Below are positions 44,501 to 61,212 of a stretch of 64,000 nucleotides of DNA, one piece after another. The translations under genes and the position numbers were made by a program. The stretch lies in NCBI GenBank assembly GCA_947561715.1, contig OX387197.1, positions 19,576,266 through 19,640,265 on the forward strand, written 5' to 3'. This DNA is from Ascidia mentula. Taxonomy: Eukaryota; Chordata; Ascidiacea; Phlebobranchia; Ascidiidae. Positions within the stretch are counted from its first letter, which is position 1. Every line of letters starts with the position of its first letter. Below the pieces are notes generated by a model. That model ran no database searches, was not told where the DNA came from, and worked only from the letters and a program-made list of their open reading frames with translations.

Positions 44501-45775
44501 GCTTCAGGTTTTAAGATTTGGATATTTCTTATCCTGGTTGTTTGATGCCTTGCATCTTTAACTAATTTATTTTTGTTAATAGGAATGCCCAGTGACCGAG
44601 GACAGAGTTTTGGAAGCGGTCCGCGTTGGTCAAGTAGAAAGTTCGCATGAGTGGAACAGCAAACACAGAATGAGGTACAACAGTAAAATAAATCATGCTG
44701 GTTTACTAATATACAACCCCCAAAGTTTGATTAGCTGTTTATGTTTTTTGTCATTGTAGTCTTTGGGCACGAATTGCGCGAGGTCTGAGCGATTCGTACA
44801 TCGTCACTGGCCAGCAGAATCAGCCTAAACCGCCACAAACAACCCCGACCCCCACATCCATGTCACCACGCCGAAACGAACCACGAACAACCCCAAGTCC
44901 TAGGGCTAAGACTCCAAGGCTAAAGAGCAGCCAGTTAAATCGTCCAACGATAAGGTAAGTGTGTTATTAAACATAACGCAGCGGGGCCTCTTGTTCAAGG
45001 ACCGGTCCTGATAATGTAATTTGTGAAATCCACAGGGAGGACATAGCGGTGCACACCTCAGTGGAGCGAATAATTCCCGACTTCAAGGCTCGAACGAGCT
45101 TGGACTTGACCCGTGTCGTCGCAGACCAGTGGAGGAAACAATTGGTTCGAGAACAGGAGGCGAGTGTCCTGGATAAGTTTCAGAGAGAAACTCTTGTTTA
45201 GGACCAACTGTTCCCAACCTTTTGTTAAGGCGGGCCTAATATTCAAAAATATAATTTTTTACAAAAAATCTCGCGACCCAAGCTTAAAAATTACCAGTGG
45301 CTTTGAAGTAACAAACCATAAAAGAAGTACAAAACACCGTTACATACAAATCATGATTTATAATTTGTCTCTTTATTTGCAAAAAGCGACCCAGAAAAAC
45401 TTTTAGCCGACCCAACTTTACAGGTTGCGTCCTAAAGTTAGGGAAACACTGGTCCAGGGAAATGTTTCTGTTTCGGTGACGTTGTCTGTTCCACTTTCGA
45501 AACTTTGCCGTAAAACCAAATATGATTTTTTGAATTACTTTGAACCGAATTCTCATAGTAACTGAACTCATGTGATGGAGCTTTCCAACCAGATAAATAA
45601 TACCGTGGTGTTCTGTTTCCAGGAGGAGGAGGAGGAATTGATAAACGGATTGTTTATCAAGAGAAAGGAAGAAGAGCACGCCGAGGAGGAAAGGATCAGG
45701 AGGAGACATGAAAAATTAAGAGGAAGACCAACCGCCGGATTCCTGCCTTATCAAATCCCCAGCACAAGCAAATAA
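41579..45775 (+). CDS. TMEM232: TMEM232 homologue (sperm/cilium protein)
   Basis: About 15 exons: 41579-41631, 41718-41910, 41970-42075, 42174-42331, 42395-42613, 42730-42887, 43038-43134, 43272-43490, 43567-43657, 43900-44154, 44376-44507, 44583-44674, 44760-44954, 45036-45195 and 45623-45775. They give roughly 760 residues. The start MPVLKVPVVHKFGIISH and blocks QKNPLEVSEKFVQKYN, HVDLPLGWSELAVLAQCKGK, LFFLAESTLYWL and LSISLLGEAAKLDQAI follow vertebrate TMEM232. So does WETVYQYAHVLADVCLNGAS. Vertebrate TMEM232 is needed for the sperm flagellum. The helices look like a helical-repeat fold rather than clear membrane spans. Poorly conserved parts are a Pro/Thr-rich linker (QPKPPQTTPTPTSMSP) and a charged end rich in Glu/Arg. 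The last donor, CTT/GTTTAG, is weak and lies just before a transposon. Confidence 0.85.
45201..45455. mobile_element. Small inverted-repeat transposon in the last intron of TMEM232
   Basis: The ends GGACCAACTGTTCCCAACCT and, from the other side, GGACCAGTGTTTCCCTAACT are imperfect inverted repeats resembling hAT termini (CAGTGTTTCCC...). The length is about 250 bases with no coding capacity. No clean target duplication was seen outside the GGACC ends. It starts only 5-9 bases past the exon end. Confidence 0.6.
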
Positions 45776-46358
45776 CTCGTATAAATACGTTAAAACTGAC
45801 CCGTTGCCTAATACACTGTGCCTTGCCATTGTGAGAAAAATGCGGTTTCTCGTGTAAAAACATTTGGGACTTCATGATGTCATGGAACTGTTACTGCTGG
45901 CGAAACACTGGCTTTCTCGACATCGGAACCTCCTGCACCGATAGTTTGGGTGTAGATGACATCTGACAAAAAGATATATTTGAAACCACTTCAAACACGA
46001 CACGCACCGCAATATAATGACATAAATTGATCAACACGCAATATAGAGAATATGCGAAACCTTGGCGATCGCAACAAACTATCCCTCACGGCGCCTCGGC
46101 ATTGTGTAAGAACGAATGGTGTACATATAATGCATATAAATCCATTCACAATAATCCATATTCTTGGTTTTAGATTTACCCCGAAGCAGTTACGTGTTAT
46201 GAATGATAGTTACAGACGCAATAGGTTAAGTGTAAAAACTTAGTAAATCGGATTGAACGGTTTAATTGGATTGTCGAGGAATAACATTTAATCGAAAAGC
46301 ATGAAAACGGATGAGCGCAAATCCACGAATGTTAAGCCTGGCACAGTCACCCCAGCAG
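45776..46358. other. Convergent 3' region between TMEM232 and SFI1
   Basis: No exon or repeat was recognised. Confidence 0.5.
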
Positions 46359-49300
46359 TCACGTGGGTTTTGCGCTAAGAACACGAATTCTCAAAGCGAG
46401 TTTTTCGACTTCAGGTTTGCGCTGTGAAAGCTCTTGCGTCAATTCGTCCATTTCGTTTTGAAACTGGAAAAGGAATGGTTTTAAATAAGTTAGTTGTGTA
46501 ATGAAAGGTCTCAATGTTACCTGGCCAATCTCGTTTTCGACTGAATTGACATCGAGCGAAGCTGACGTGGCTGCAGAGTTAACATTGTCAACAAGCCAGT
46601 TTTCTAATACAACTTTCTGCTGTTTAAGTGATCTGCAACGTGACAAAAAGAGTTTTTTGCAAATCCAACACACAGTACCAAATTGCTTGTACGGTCTGTT
46701 GTTTTTAAATTGATAAGCTTTCAGGAATGTATATCAAACATTGTCCCACATTTGAATGAGGTTCCCAAGTCACATTTAATAATCACCGATTAAACTCACT
46801 TCAATCGTTGTTTTATTTCCTGGAATTCCTTCAAACGTGCCTGGATCTTGACCAGCTCATCCTTGACCGGGTCACGTGACGGCGAGGCTATAAATGTCTG
46901 TGACGTCACACTTCTTACTCCGTCGCCTTGTCCGTGAAAATTGCCAGCAAAAGGCGGAGGTGATCTTGGAGCACTCGATTTTGAGTTTAAATTGTCACCG
47001 CAGGAACCAAACGGGTGGTAAGAAGCCGGTGACGAAAGAGGAGAGTTGTCATGGTTACGCGACAAAGGGCTGGGTGGAAATCTACTGTCACATGGAGGTG
47101 ACTTTGCACAGGTCGGTGGGGATTTATCGATCAAAGTGAAAGCGGAAGGGGGCAAGAGAACGAGGTCAGCTTGTTGGTTCGTGTGTGGCGAATGATCGAG
47201 ACGGGGCTGGTATATCTTCGCTTGAGAAGGACCTCTGTCGGCCGAAATAATGGGCACAGGGAGAATGTAGGACGTCGGAGATATTTCTTCTTCTGTATTG
47301 CTGGAATCCTTTGCACACCTTCCCGGACTTTGTAAAGGCGACGTGTCGACAATATGCTGACGCAGAGGTGTGCCGGTTACGTCACAGTCGCAAACTGGCA
47401 TTGCTTCGTTGGGTGGAATGTAAAATCCTTCGCGTTGCAATGAGTCGTTTAAGAATTGCGGGAGTCTGGGTGCAGGCCGTTGATTGGTGGTGTCCGATGT
47501 ACTAAAAAAAGGTTTCATTAGCTTATACAAAAATGTGTCACAGCAGAACACGACATTCGTTGTTTCACTGTGGACAAAACTGCGCCCATGATGTTATTTG
47601 CAACACTTTTAACAAAGGTCGATTTTTAACATCTCGGATTTATCAGCAGTCACTTTAAACAAAATCCTACATAAATGCAAAACTAAAATTGGGCGATTTG
47701 TTTTTCAAATTATCCCTAGTAAATAGAGCCACACAAACATGGATATGATCTTTCACACTTACATAACATATTCTGGTACAAGTTGAGGAATAGTTTCGAT
47801 TGGCCGAGGTATCCACGGAAAGGGATTCCTGAAGTCGGAAAACGACAAGTTTCTTTCAGGAAGAAAGTTGTCGGTGTCATGGTAACGTGACGTCGATGGA
47901 CAATCCGAACTCCGCATACGTTTCCGCACCTTCGCGATCCAAGCTTTTCCGTATTTCCACGCCAAATGGTAGGCACTGTAACGCATCTGCAAAAAAGGAC
48001 AAGGACTTGTAATGGCTCTTTTGCATAGGAACTATTGACCATTTACAACTGAGACTTATACTTCGCAAGCCGTTGGGAGCAGAAAAGCGGCTTCAGAATG
48101 AAAGCTATACCTGTGCTTGTTTCGAAGCGTCGTGTTGCATTCGAAGTCTGAGTTCTTCGCTGTGGTATTGCAACATTTGCGCGCATCCCTCTCTCAGCAT
48201 CAGGTACCGCCTTCGATCCATGGCGTCTGCGTACCGTGCCTTCTTTCTTTTTCTCTGGTCCACGTGATGGCGCCATCGCTCAAGGCATTTGTACTGCAGG
48301 GAGAGCGCCCAGTGCCACAAAGCGTTGCCTGTGAGAAGACAAATGGGTTTGAAAGAAGAGTGAATTTGCGGTAATAGTTTTCGTGTCATAATTAAGTGCC
48401 GTTTTTTGTTTCGCCTGGATCGGAAGAAAATTAAGGAACCTTTAGTGGCTCGGCTCAGCGCAAAATTAGATGCTATATTCACACGTGACTTCTGTTAAGG
48501 TCTTTTGTAGGAAAACAAAATGTTTGGTTAACTACAAGCAGTGGGAACGCTGTACACTATAATAGCTTATAGGCTACAATTGAAAATTTTATTTGCGTGG
48601 CAGTTAAAGCATAGATTAATCGAAACAGCAACTGCGGTGACGAAAAATATTATTATTACCTGTTTTCACATCTTCTTCGTGTTTGTCTGACAATGCGTTC
48701 ATCCAAATTCCAAAAGTGCGCTTTATTCTTGTACAGTTAAGAAAGTGTTGAGCTTGTCGCGCCATTAACACCTTTTTCAGTTTAAGAAACCTAAACACCA
48801 ACAAGTGTCAACAAAAGTAAGCAAATTGATATTCAATCTAAGATAATCATACAAGGAAATCCACACTAATATTCCAGACATGCGGCAAGAAGGATTTTTC
48901 AGTGAGTCATATATTATGCCATTGCACGTGAGAGCGCGGGGGGTTCTGCGTAATTTCATTGACACTGAACACTTATTGCAACAAATGTAATTGATAACAG
49001 CAAAAATTAAAAACTGATTTAACACAGACTCACCTGTATAGAATCCACGCCTGGAAAGCCACCTTGGTCACTTTCTTGTTATGATGTTGGCAAGCTCGAC
49101 GGTCCAATAGTTTCTCGTGCTGTGAGGTCGCTGTGGCTTCTCTCCAGTGACGAAAGGTTCTACGGAGCTTGCTCTTGTTGAGGTGAATGACAGCCATGTG
49201 AAATTTTTCCAACGATTGCTGTTTCTCATAGAAGTGAACTGTTGACCATTCCCGCCACCTAAACATAAGAACAGTAACAAGCGAATCTGGGTGATTTTTT

Positions 49301-52300
49301 TTGGTACTTCTGCATTGGATTTCTTTTCAAACAAGACCACAATATTTTATCACATGTCATAAGTAAATTTTGATTTCACATTTACTGTTACACTTTATTG
49401 CGTACTCCATAGAGAGGATCATTTTGGAATCCACTTACAATGATTGGCAATATTAATCAAACTTTAATGCTTACTTTTGGAAAATGAGTTTCGTCACATA
49501 TTGATTTCTGTGACAGAGTGCTTGTATGTTCAACATTCTTTTCTCTCTCATTTCTTTGACAGCAACTCTCCATTCATCAAACACAAGCTGAAGGACAGCA
49601 TGCTGTTTCTGCTTCAGTTTTGTGTTGGCAGCAGCATTGGCTTGTTTGGCCTTCACAAACCAAACAATTTTTATGAATGGAATAAGGGTTACATTTCACG
49701 GAGCATTGTGTTTACCGTTGAGCTGTATCTAAGCCATGCAGCCAAGCACTTTCTGGAAATTGTGTTTGAGTGTTTTTCATTGGCAAGAAACACTTTTCTG
49801 TGTTTTTCTCTTCTGTGCGTTACGTACTGTTGCCATGCCAGCCATACACCGGCGAGCTGGCTGTTGTAATGGTATTCGACAGCATAGTTGAACTTCTTGT
49901 CTCTGAAAAAAACACACAATGTAAATTTAACAACATTCAAAATAATCTCTAATCAAGTTAAGGAAATCAAACGTACTTATCATGACAGTTTCTGGTGTAA
50001 GTTTTCCAAGACGTGATTGTTCTAGCGAGCAAAGCTTTTCTGTAGTGGACACGAGCAACCGCGTCTTGCTTGATGTTTGACAAAATCTGAGAGGTTTTGG
50101 AACGCCAAATAACGATACACAACCGCAGTATGTTCTCATCATAATGCATCACGGCCTGAAATTTTCGTATTAAAAAGTTGCAAATTTACGTTTCACAAAA
50201 CAAATACCACAATAGTTCAGTTGCATGCTTGAAATAATGTTAAAGTTAATAAAATAACACTTACCATTCGTTCCATTGTTCGGAGTTCTTTTACCTCGTC
50301 AAAGCTACTCCACCACATATAAAAGTGTTTCGACAACAATACGTCTCTAAAATAACATTTGTAAAGTTTTCAGCAACTTTTATTCTAGCATTTGTAAAAA
50401 TAAAATGCAAATCCCATGAGCGCAAGCAACGCCGCGGTTTGCGCAATGGGGATTTTTTGGTTGAGACACGACTGCAGTTTGATGAAAGCGCGCATGGACT
50501 TAATATGTCGCGCTAGCAGTTTATGTAAACGTTAAACACCTAATTAATAATAGTTTTAATTCATTTCTGTTCAGAAATATTTTTCAAATCTGGACCGCCT
50601 GGATGGAAGCAACGAACAAAGATGTTGCCATTAGACCCTGTGTTGAGTATTTAGAAGAATATAAAAACTGCAGAAGTGTGTTATCCAAAATAAATCGCGT
50701 TTACAGTTCAAGAGAAGATCAGATTGACTGTAACCAGTGGAAAATTACACATGACAATTGCGTAACATGGACAACGACAGGAAGCCAAGACGCAAAACAT
50801 GAAATTATTAAACATGAATTGGAAAAAAGAAATGAAGTCTTGAACAACAGAACAAATCGGTGGGGATATCGGAAAACACCACCTGCTATGTGGAACTTTC
50901 CAGGGCAATATCTACCAAAAGCTGACGAGTAACAGTTATTGGTTATGTGGTAGTTAAGAATATTTTTGTACTATTTTCAGCAATAAAATAACTTCAGCCA
51001 TTTTCTGGTTTACTTTGTCAAGTTTAATTTTGAAAGCTATAGATTTTGCTTGAAATCTGTGCCAAAGAAAGGGTATAACTTTCACAAAGAAGTTTGTGCT
51101 TATAATGAGTTTATTATGAACTGGCGATATTTAATCAATAATGTAGGTCTATAAAGTACCTGTGAAACTTCTCCGAAAGTCTTCTCAATTTGTTAGATTT
51201 TCTTGACAGCAAAACAAATGTTTTCCAATCATTAAAGTATTTGGGAAGTGCCTAAATTAACCAAACAAAAGTTTACAAACAGTAACTTGGGTGCACCAAA
51301 ATGGAATTTGTTCACCAACCTTAACCACAAAGTGAGCTTCAGCTTTTACAAACTTCTGCTTGTATACTTTACTTTGATTCCAGTTAAACTGAAAACTATG
51401 AAACCCATGTTTTTTCAGTGATGCCCTTGAAAGTAAAAAAAAAGGTTTTCAACTGTGAAATAATCTCAACAGCGCCCTGTTGGGAGTATATATATACCTG
51501 TAATGGTCCTTTGCAATTATAGTTAAATCATGCAATTCTGTCTCTTCTAGACCTTCCACTTTCCCAAGCCACAGTCTCCATGAATGTTTTTGAACCTTTT
51601 TGAAATTTGAGAAAAGCATAATAAGTGTAACTGTACTTCAAATAAAAACCAAAATGAAACTACCTCTGTATTGTGAAAGTGAACTGCCCTCGAATTGGCC
51701 TCAATTTTCCAATGATGGCGTTGCACATTGGAGGCAAATGCTCCTATTCCGTTGGTCTGTGCATATATATTATTGATTATTGCCCAAACTAACATGTGAT
51801 TTAACATACCAGTAGTCTGGTTCTGTTGTGAATGGTGGCCATGGCTAATTTTCTTCGCTTTAGATTTGTTTGTTCAATAAACTGCAACCATCGCAAAAAG
51901 TATTTTCTTCTAGTTGTATCAACAGCAAGGTTTGAGCATTGGAGCATTTTCTTGTGATATTTAATTCTGTCCCTTAACCTTGAAAAAAGTCTCAAATTAC
52001 ATGGCAGGTTAGGTTACAAATGTTTACAATTACCAGCACTTTTACTTTATAATTTTTACAACTAATTGACAATTATTTAAACTTACCTTTCCTTCCACAA
52101 ATAAAACATTTCCTCTTTTAACGCCAATGCATAAAAGTCAAGGGCTTTCCTTTGCTGCCTTGCTTTTTGTCTCCTTCCTAGGACATATTGTCTCCATTCA
52201 CTAAATACTTTTACAGTAAGTACAGTTGCAAAGTGAGACACAGCATCTTCCTCTTTATCCTTGTGCACAAGATGTGCAATATAGTGGGCCATCCATACAT

Positions 52301-53802
52301 TCCAGGTCTGTCAAAATGTTGCACAATAAAAATAGTTTACTTTAAAGCATAGAAAACACTGCAAGTAAATACGCTTTTACCCTTTTCTGAGTTACTGTAG
52401 CCCAATGCAATGCAGCAATTTGGCTGTTTTTCTTATCTACGTTGGTTTGCCTATATCTAGCAATCCATGTAGTCCAGGCCTTTTTTGTTCGTGAAGCTGT
52501 TGCTCTGACATAAGCCTGGCTGTACAGACTTTTCTTCATTCTTCTTAATTGCACATACATCTAAAATCAATAGTTTCAATCACTCAACAATCATGTTAAC
52601 CACTACTTAGAGTAAAAGTGATTACTGAGCTACCTTCCATTTTGCGAAATGTTTTGTTCCTGTTGAAGATTGATAATACTGATTAGCAATTTGAAATTTG
52701 TGATTTTTGATTTGCTGTGATTTACAGAATGTTTTCCAGTTTCCCCAGACCTTATTGTAGCATTGAAATCTACAGTAATTGGACAACATTAGTGTTTTAG
52801 GTCAAGAAAAATTCAATAAAACCTTTGTTACACACCTAAAGTGGATATCAGCTTTGGCATTCAATCTCCATTCACCACATTTTTCCCACCAGTCAGCTTT
52901 CCATTCAAAAAAGTGTTTGTGCACTAATGTTTTCTGGTAGTGGTGCCTTGCATCAGAAAATGTCAGTTTACCAAATGTCTTCTGTTTCCACAAGTGCAGG
53001 AATTTTCTTGCTTGGGTTCGAATCCTAATTTCTTTTAGTCTTCCTCCCCTGAACATTTTCGTTAACATTCAATTTTAATTTTTCAATTTTAAAAAAGATT
53101 TAAAGTGTTAACATTGCTTTCAAAATTAAAATTATTGGGAAAAGCAAATTCATCGCATATAATATGATTTGGGTGAAAGCCGAGCCGATAGCGCTATTGG
53201 ATCCCAAACATTTCTTTGGCCATAGTGCGCTCCACATGGTTCGTCTACGTGGATTGGAACCTAGTTTGGTACCCAACATATCGATAATTGACCAAAAGGT
53301 ACCACAAAGTGGAAATCTATGTGCCTGCTAGTCTAACAGCTAGCATGTGCTAGGTCACCAGCTGCACTGATGAGACCTTACAAGTCGAAACAGTGTGTAC
53401 ACTTGTCTGCAGCTCTCATTGACTATTATGGCTCTTTTGCGAATATAAATTCATCTATTTTTGAAAACTAAGCTGCTCATTTGCAAAGTCTCAGCATATT
53501 GATGGGCCTTACCTGTTCCAAGTGTAATCCACTGGTCTTTGAATAATTTTTCTTCTCCTTGGTGCTGGCTTCTTTAAAGAACTTTTAGGAGGCTTTTTTA
53601 CTGTGGAGTTGTTAACATTTTTAAGTGGTGTCCTTTCCACTGTTTTCTTCACAGTAAATGTTTCCTGTTTTCGGAGTGATTTGGGAATTTTTGATGGACC
53701 AGGAGAACCCAGGATTCCCTTGTTTGTGATCTTCATTTTCTTTGCAATAAGCTTCATTTCCATTTTGAGATTTTCGGTCTGGCTATCGTCTTCCTCAGCC
53801 AT
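46359..53802 (-). CDS. SFI1: SFI1-like centrin-binding centriole protein
   Basis: About 20 exons from 53509-53802 (start MAEEDDSQTENLKMEMKLIA, then a Lys/Pro-rich head) to 46359-46465. The body is a long run of 30-35 residue helices with the SFI1 pattern of Trp and hydrophobic anchors: FLHLWKQKTFGKL, AWTTWIARYRQTN, FRHWREATATSQHEK, VFDEWRVAVKEMREKR and VWLAWQQYVTHRREKHR. Each such repeat binds centrin in known SFI1. A Ser/Pro-rich linker exon (46796-47505, PPSAFTLIDKSPP) follows. The end is a coiled coil matching the vertebrate C-terminus in style (ELVKIQARLKEFQEIKQRLK, EKLALRIRVLSA). SFI1 acts at centrioles, centrosomes and spindle poles. The intron at about 50345-51170 contains another gene on the opposite strand. 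Some small exons were not individually fixed. Confidence 0.8.
50603..50932 (+). CDS. C22orf39: C22orf39/PANTS-like small protein nested in SFI1 intron
   Basis: Single-exon frame of 109 residues from an ATG. It matches the UPF0545 (C22orf39) plan: RPCVEYLEEYKNCRSVLSKI, then DCNQWKITHDNCVTW, then RNEVLNNRTNRWGYRKTPPA and WNFPGQYLP near the end. The four cysteines, in two pairs with long spacing, resemble a CHCH-like twin-Cys helix pair. Vertebrate C22orf39 (PANTS) is a small protein linked to mitochondria and synaptic plasticity. It lies on the strand opposite to SFI1 and has its own AATAAA at 50982. Being intronless and nested, it may be an old retrocopy or simply a compact gene. Confidence 0.75.
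   Translation: MEATNKDVAIRPCVEYLEEYKNCRSVLSKINRVYSSREDQIDCNQWKITHDNCVTWTTTGSQDAKHEIIKHELEKRNEVLNNRTNRWGYRKTPPAMWNFPGQYLPKADE
50982..50987 (+). terminator. Poly(A) signal of the nested C22orf39-like gene
   Basis: AATAAA 50 bases after the stop codon, on the coding strand. Confidence 0.55.
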
Positions 53803-54511
53803 GGCAAATGAGCATTTGAAGGTGAATTTATGCTCAAAAAAGACTTTTGTTTAAACATGACACCATTTCAAATGCAAGTGATTTGACACAATTGCTTGAT
53901 TGTCTTTCTTTTTTTTACATACAAAAGTTACATCATAATCTGCCGTGACAAACATTTACCTAACAACAAAGCAAATAGGATTAAAAATACACAAAAGCAT
54001 TCATATGTTTCAAAGAAAACAAGTTACAAATAGGTTACTTCAACAATCACGACAGGCTTATAACTCACTGTTAATTAATTTTGATGTTATAAGGTACTGG
54101 TTAGGATAATGAATTGCTTAGGGGCCACAAAGTATACAAATATAAAACGAACAACGACCTGTTAAAACCGCAGTTGCAATACAAACATTGAAGAAACCGC
54201 TAAATCTGGTAGCCAACGCTTATGTCGCTTAACGTCTGTGACTATTCATGCGTGCGAATACCTAACAAACCGTTAAATGTAATAATGGGAATGTATAATG
54301 ATGAATAATATTGTTTGTTGTATTGGTTAAATGTTTTAATCGTCTGCAAAACATACTGAAACAAGGTAATATAATTTTTTCGACATATGAAGGCGAGTCC
54401 AAATTTAATATATTACATAACTAGTATAATAATTTAATGTTACGGATCAATGCCTCGCCGGCGTTTGCTAAGTGACGTAACAGACGGCATGCCGCCACGT
54501 AAATAAACAAA
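53803..54511. promoter_or_regulatory. Divergent promoter region of SFI1 and GDPGP1, with CRE-like site
   Basis: SFI1 and GDPGP1 start head to head 709 bases apart. TGACGTAA at 54473-54480 resembles a CREB/ATF site and lies 32 bases before the GDPGP1 ATG, in a small GC-richer patch (54450-54500). No other structure was seen. Confidence 0.35.
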
Positions 54512-55891
54512 ATGAGTGTTAAGACTTCTACTACAGTGGAAAACAATGTTTTCACTTATTCAAGCAAAGATTTAATTGAGACGCCGTTGAAGTGGAGTGA
54601 CCAAGAGAAAAAAGTAACAAGTTTTGACAAACTTCTAATCAAAGCATGGACAGAAGCCGAGAAACACGGTAGTTTACCAATGACAAAAATGCAATTTGCT
54701 AACTATTGTTTTGTATCATGTTTGCTGTTTAATATCGACCGTGACTTAATTTAGCTTAGGTTTCCAAAACCTGCAAAAAGATTAACTAATATTTGTATTT
54801 TTAGATATTCTTAAGTACAAACTTTCGGACTGTGCCTTCAAGGTTTTAAGTGAAGAGGGAGATTCATCAGACATCAGCTATGTCGCACAACTTAACCCAC
54901 AGAGGGGATTTAATCGACGCAAACGAGAAGTGTTCAATAACATGAACGAGAAATTTTCGCCAGGGCATTTTAACTTCACAAAAATTAAACAAAATGAAAT
55001 TATTATGAAAATTCAACCAGGAGAAGGTACTGCTTCAGCAGTGGACATAACACATAGCATTGCTGACCATAAAAATGACCATGTTGTGGCTGTAAATATT
55101 AGTCCAATTGACAAGTGTCATGTTTTGCTTGTTCCAAGTTGTTCAAGTTGCCAACCACAAAAGTTAACAGTTGCATCGCTTCTGTTAGCATTTGACTTTG
55201 CTCAATTGAGCTCCAATCCAGGTACAGATCGGATAATTTTGCAAATAAATTGGTATTTTTTTCTTTTAAGACAAAAGAAATAGTAGTGAAACAAATCAAA
55301 ATCATTTTACAGGTTTTCGTGTGGGCTTTAACAGTGTTCATGCTTGGGCATCAGTCAACCATCTACACTACCATGCTATGTTCTGCAACTATAAGTTGTT
55401 CATAGATGACCTTGATTCCCACTCCCATGTGAACAAACACTGCTTTCTTGTGGAAGAAAATTTTATGATTTCAGGATTTGTGTTTCATATTCCAATAGTT
55501 AAAAGGAAACGCATAGAGGTATATTGGTTTTGCTTTTATTGTCAACATAAGACAGTAATAAATTATGTTTTTTTTTCAGGTTGCAGAACAAATTGTTACT
55601 ATAACAGACCTTTTTCATAAAAAAGAAATCCCGTACAATCTGGCAATCACAAGATCAACCAAATCAAATTTGGGAACCAGAGCCTTTATCTGGCCTAGAA
55701 AATCCACCAAGAACCTTGAGCCTTCTTCCTGCTTTGATGTGGCTTGTGTGGAAGTGGGTGGGCAATTTCCTGTCAAAACTGAATCAGAATTCACTTCCCT
55801 AAGTTTTACCAAGGCAAGAAACGTTCTTAGAGAAGCAGGCCTTGACAGGGATGATTTTGTTAGACTTGTTGATGAAATAAAACAGCTATAA
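54512..55891 (+). CDS. GDPGP1: GDP-D-glucose phosphorylase 1
   Basis: Exons 54512-54668, 54805-55221, 55313-55518 and 55580-55891 join in phase to 363 residues (human protein 385). The family motif HxHxH of the HIT-like superfamily is intact as SVNHLHYHAMF. QLNPQRGFNRRK and FNFTKIKQNEI precede it, and FVFHIPIVKRK, NLAITRS, RAFIWPRKS and LREAGLDRDDF follow. The enzyme phosphorolyses GDP-D-glucose to GDP plus glucose 1-phosphate, thought to clear a misformed GDP-mannose analogue in the cytosol. The middle His of the motif is the nucleophile. All exons look sound. Confidence 0.88.
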
Positions 55892-56409
55892 TTTTTGTCA
55901 ATATTATTTGTTGGAACATTGTCTGTTTGTTTCCAACTTATTATTTGCCGTCCTTGTTTGTACTCGACTTGATGAGCACTGACCTCAACAACCCTCATGC
56001 ACAAAACGAACTGCCATAAAATTTTTACTTGATTTATTTTGTTCTGATCAAAAAAATTGCACACAGAAATTAAACACACTCACACACATGCACACATCTG
56101 TGTGCCATACATATATATTCACTGGTGATGCAAGGACTACGTTTCAGCACTGACAATTCAAACTGTGCCATTCGTTAACACTATATATGGCTTAAGCATC
56201 AACAATTCAGTGTCCTTGCAAAAGCAGGTTTGTTTTGTCTTTATTACATGTGAGGTACTATTAAATAACAGGGCTCCCCTTATCGGTCCCTCTGCTAATA
56301 ACAATTGTTGTTAGTGTGTGTTGGGTGTATGCGATTCTTCGCACAGTGAAACTTGGGCACCGACGTATGGAACAAATATACGATACAGAATCATGGAGTG
56401 TTCTTGGTA
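55892..56409. other. Convergent 3' region with short CA-rich patch
   Basis: A CACACTCACACACATGCACA-like patch at about 56076-56100. No exon was seen. Confidence 0.5.
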
Positions 56410-60380
<3,971 letters not shown>

Positions 60381-60713
60381 GTGCAGTTTTGTTCCACTAC
60401 TATGATATTAAACAGACTTTTCACAAGCAGCCATGTATGCAAACCCAACCAAGTCTAAATTTTAATAAAAAAAGAAAATATTGATTGAACCATGTAATTA
60501 ATACAATTTTCTCACACATTTCTTGAACCTCAATCCAAACTGACAAACGCTTGTCCCAATTAAGTGACAGAAGATCATCGTACATAGTCAAGTACCAAAA
60601 ACAGAAGTAGTCAAAATATCCATCTATTATCTCTCCCGTAAGACATAATGTATGTGCATGTGTCATGCTACTTTCACTGCCCACATGTTATTACGCAACA
60701 AACATATCAATAT

Positions 60714-60833
60714 ATGAGCATAGAAACAAAAATACCAAAACCAACACCTAAGGTATATAATACTATGCCTCACAAACCTATACCCAAGACTGAAGCAGAA
60801 CATCTCCAGAGGTTTAAGGCAATGAATAGCTGA
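60714..60833 (+). CDS. Possible 39-residue protein or terminal exon
   Basis: ATG frame MSIETKIPKPTPKVYNTMPH ending QRFKAMNS, with AATAAA at 60839, five bases past the stop. Proline/lysine-rich and hydrophilic. It could be the last exon of a plus-strand gene, entered at an AG just after the ATG. The family is unknown and the support is weak. Confidence 0.25.
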   Translation: MSIETKIPKPTPKVYNTMPHKPIPKTEAEHLQRFKAMNS

Positions 60834-60990
60834 AGATCAATAAAATCATTGGCAGAAAGATCATTGAAGTACATGAATTGCGATTAAAGGCCGGGGTATC
60901 TTGGTGTTACGATGGCCACCGCCTTTTGTACGATCGCTGCCAGAATACTAAACTGTCAAAACTAATTGTGCCGTTTTATTTCAAAGCTTA

Positions 60991-61212
60991 TCATTTCGGT
61001 TTGTTCTGAAAGGTTGTGGATGTGGGCAAAGTAAAGTCTTTCACAAAAATACGAACCGCAAGCCCACAGTTTGAAATCAATATTGGCTGGGTTGTTCCGC
61101 CAAGAAGTCCGCATGACTGCAGCATGCGTATGAGAGCTTTCTGAACTAAATGCTCTTCCGACGAGTGTTTCAATTGATTAACGACCACATGAGGCCACGC
61201 AAAACTGTACAT
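60991..61212 (-). other. Unrecognised 73-residue open frame
   Basis: An ATG-started reverse-strand frame with an ordered-looking composition (LVQKALIRMLQSCGLLGG, PILISNCGLAVRIFVKDF). It lies about 600 bases upstream of AHCYL on the same strand. No splice signal or family match is evident, so it could be a small gene or chance. Confidence 0.25.

Noticed and set aside
41579-45775. First taken for a hyccin/FAM126-like gene
   Set aside because: The start MPVLKVPVVHKFGIISH and several internal blocks fit TMEM232 far better.
56076-56100. Microsatellite of CA units
   Set aside because: Interrupted and too short to call a repeat locus.
60421-60684. Reverse-strand aromatic-rich frame (GYFDYFCFWYLTMYDDLL) as an exon
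   Set aside because: No acceptor or donor in a fitting phase and no neighbouring exon; kept out of the gene list.
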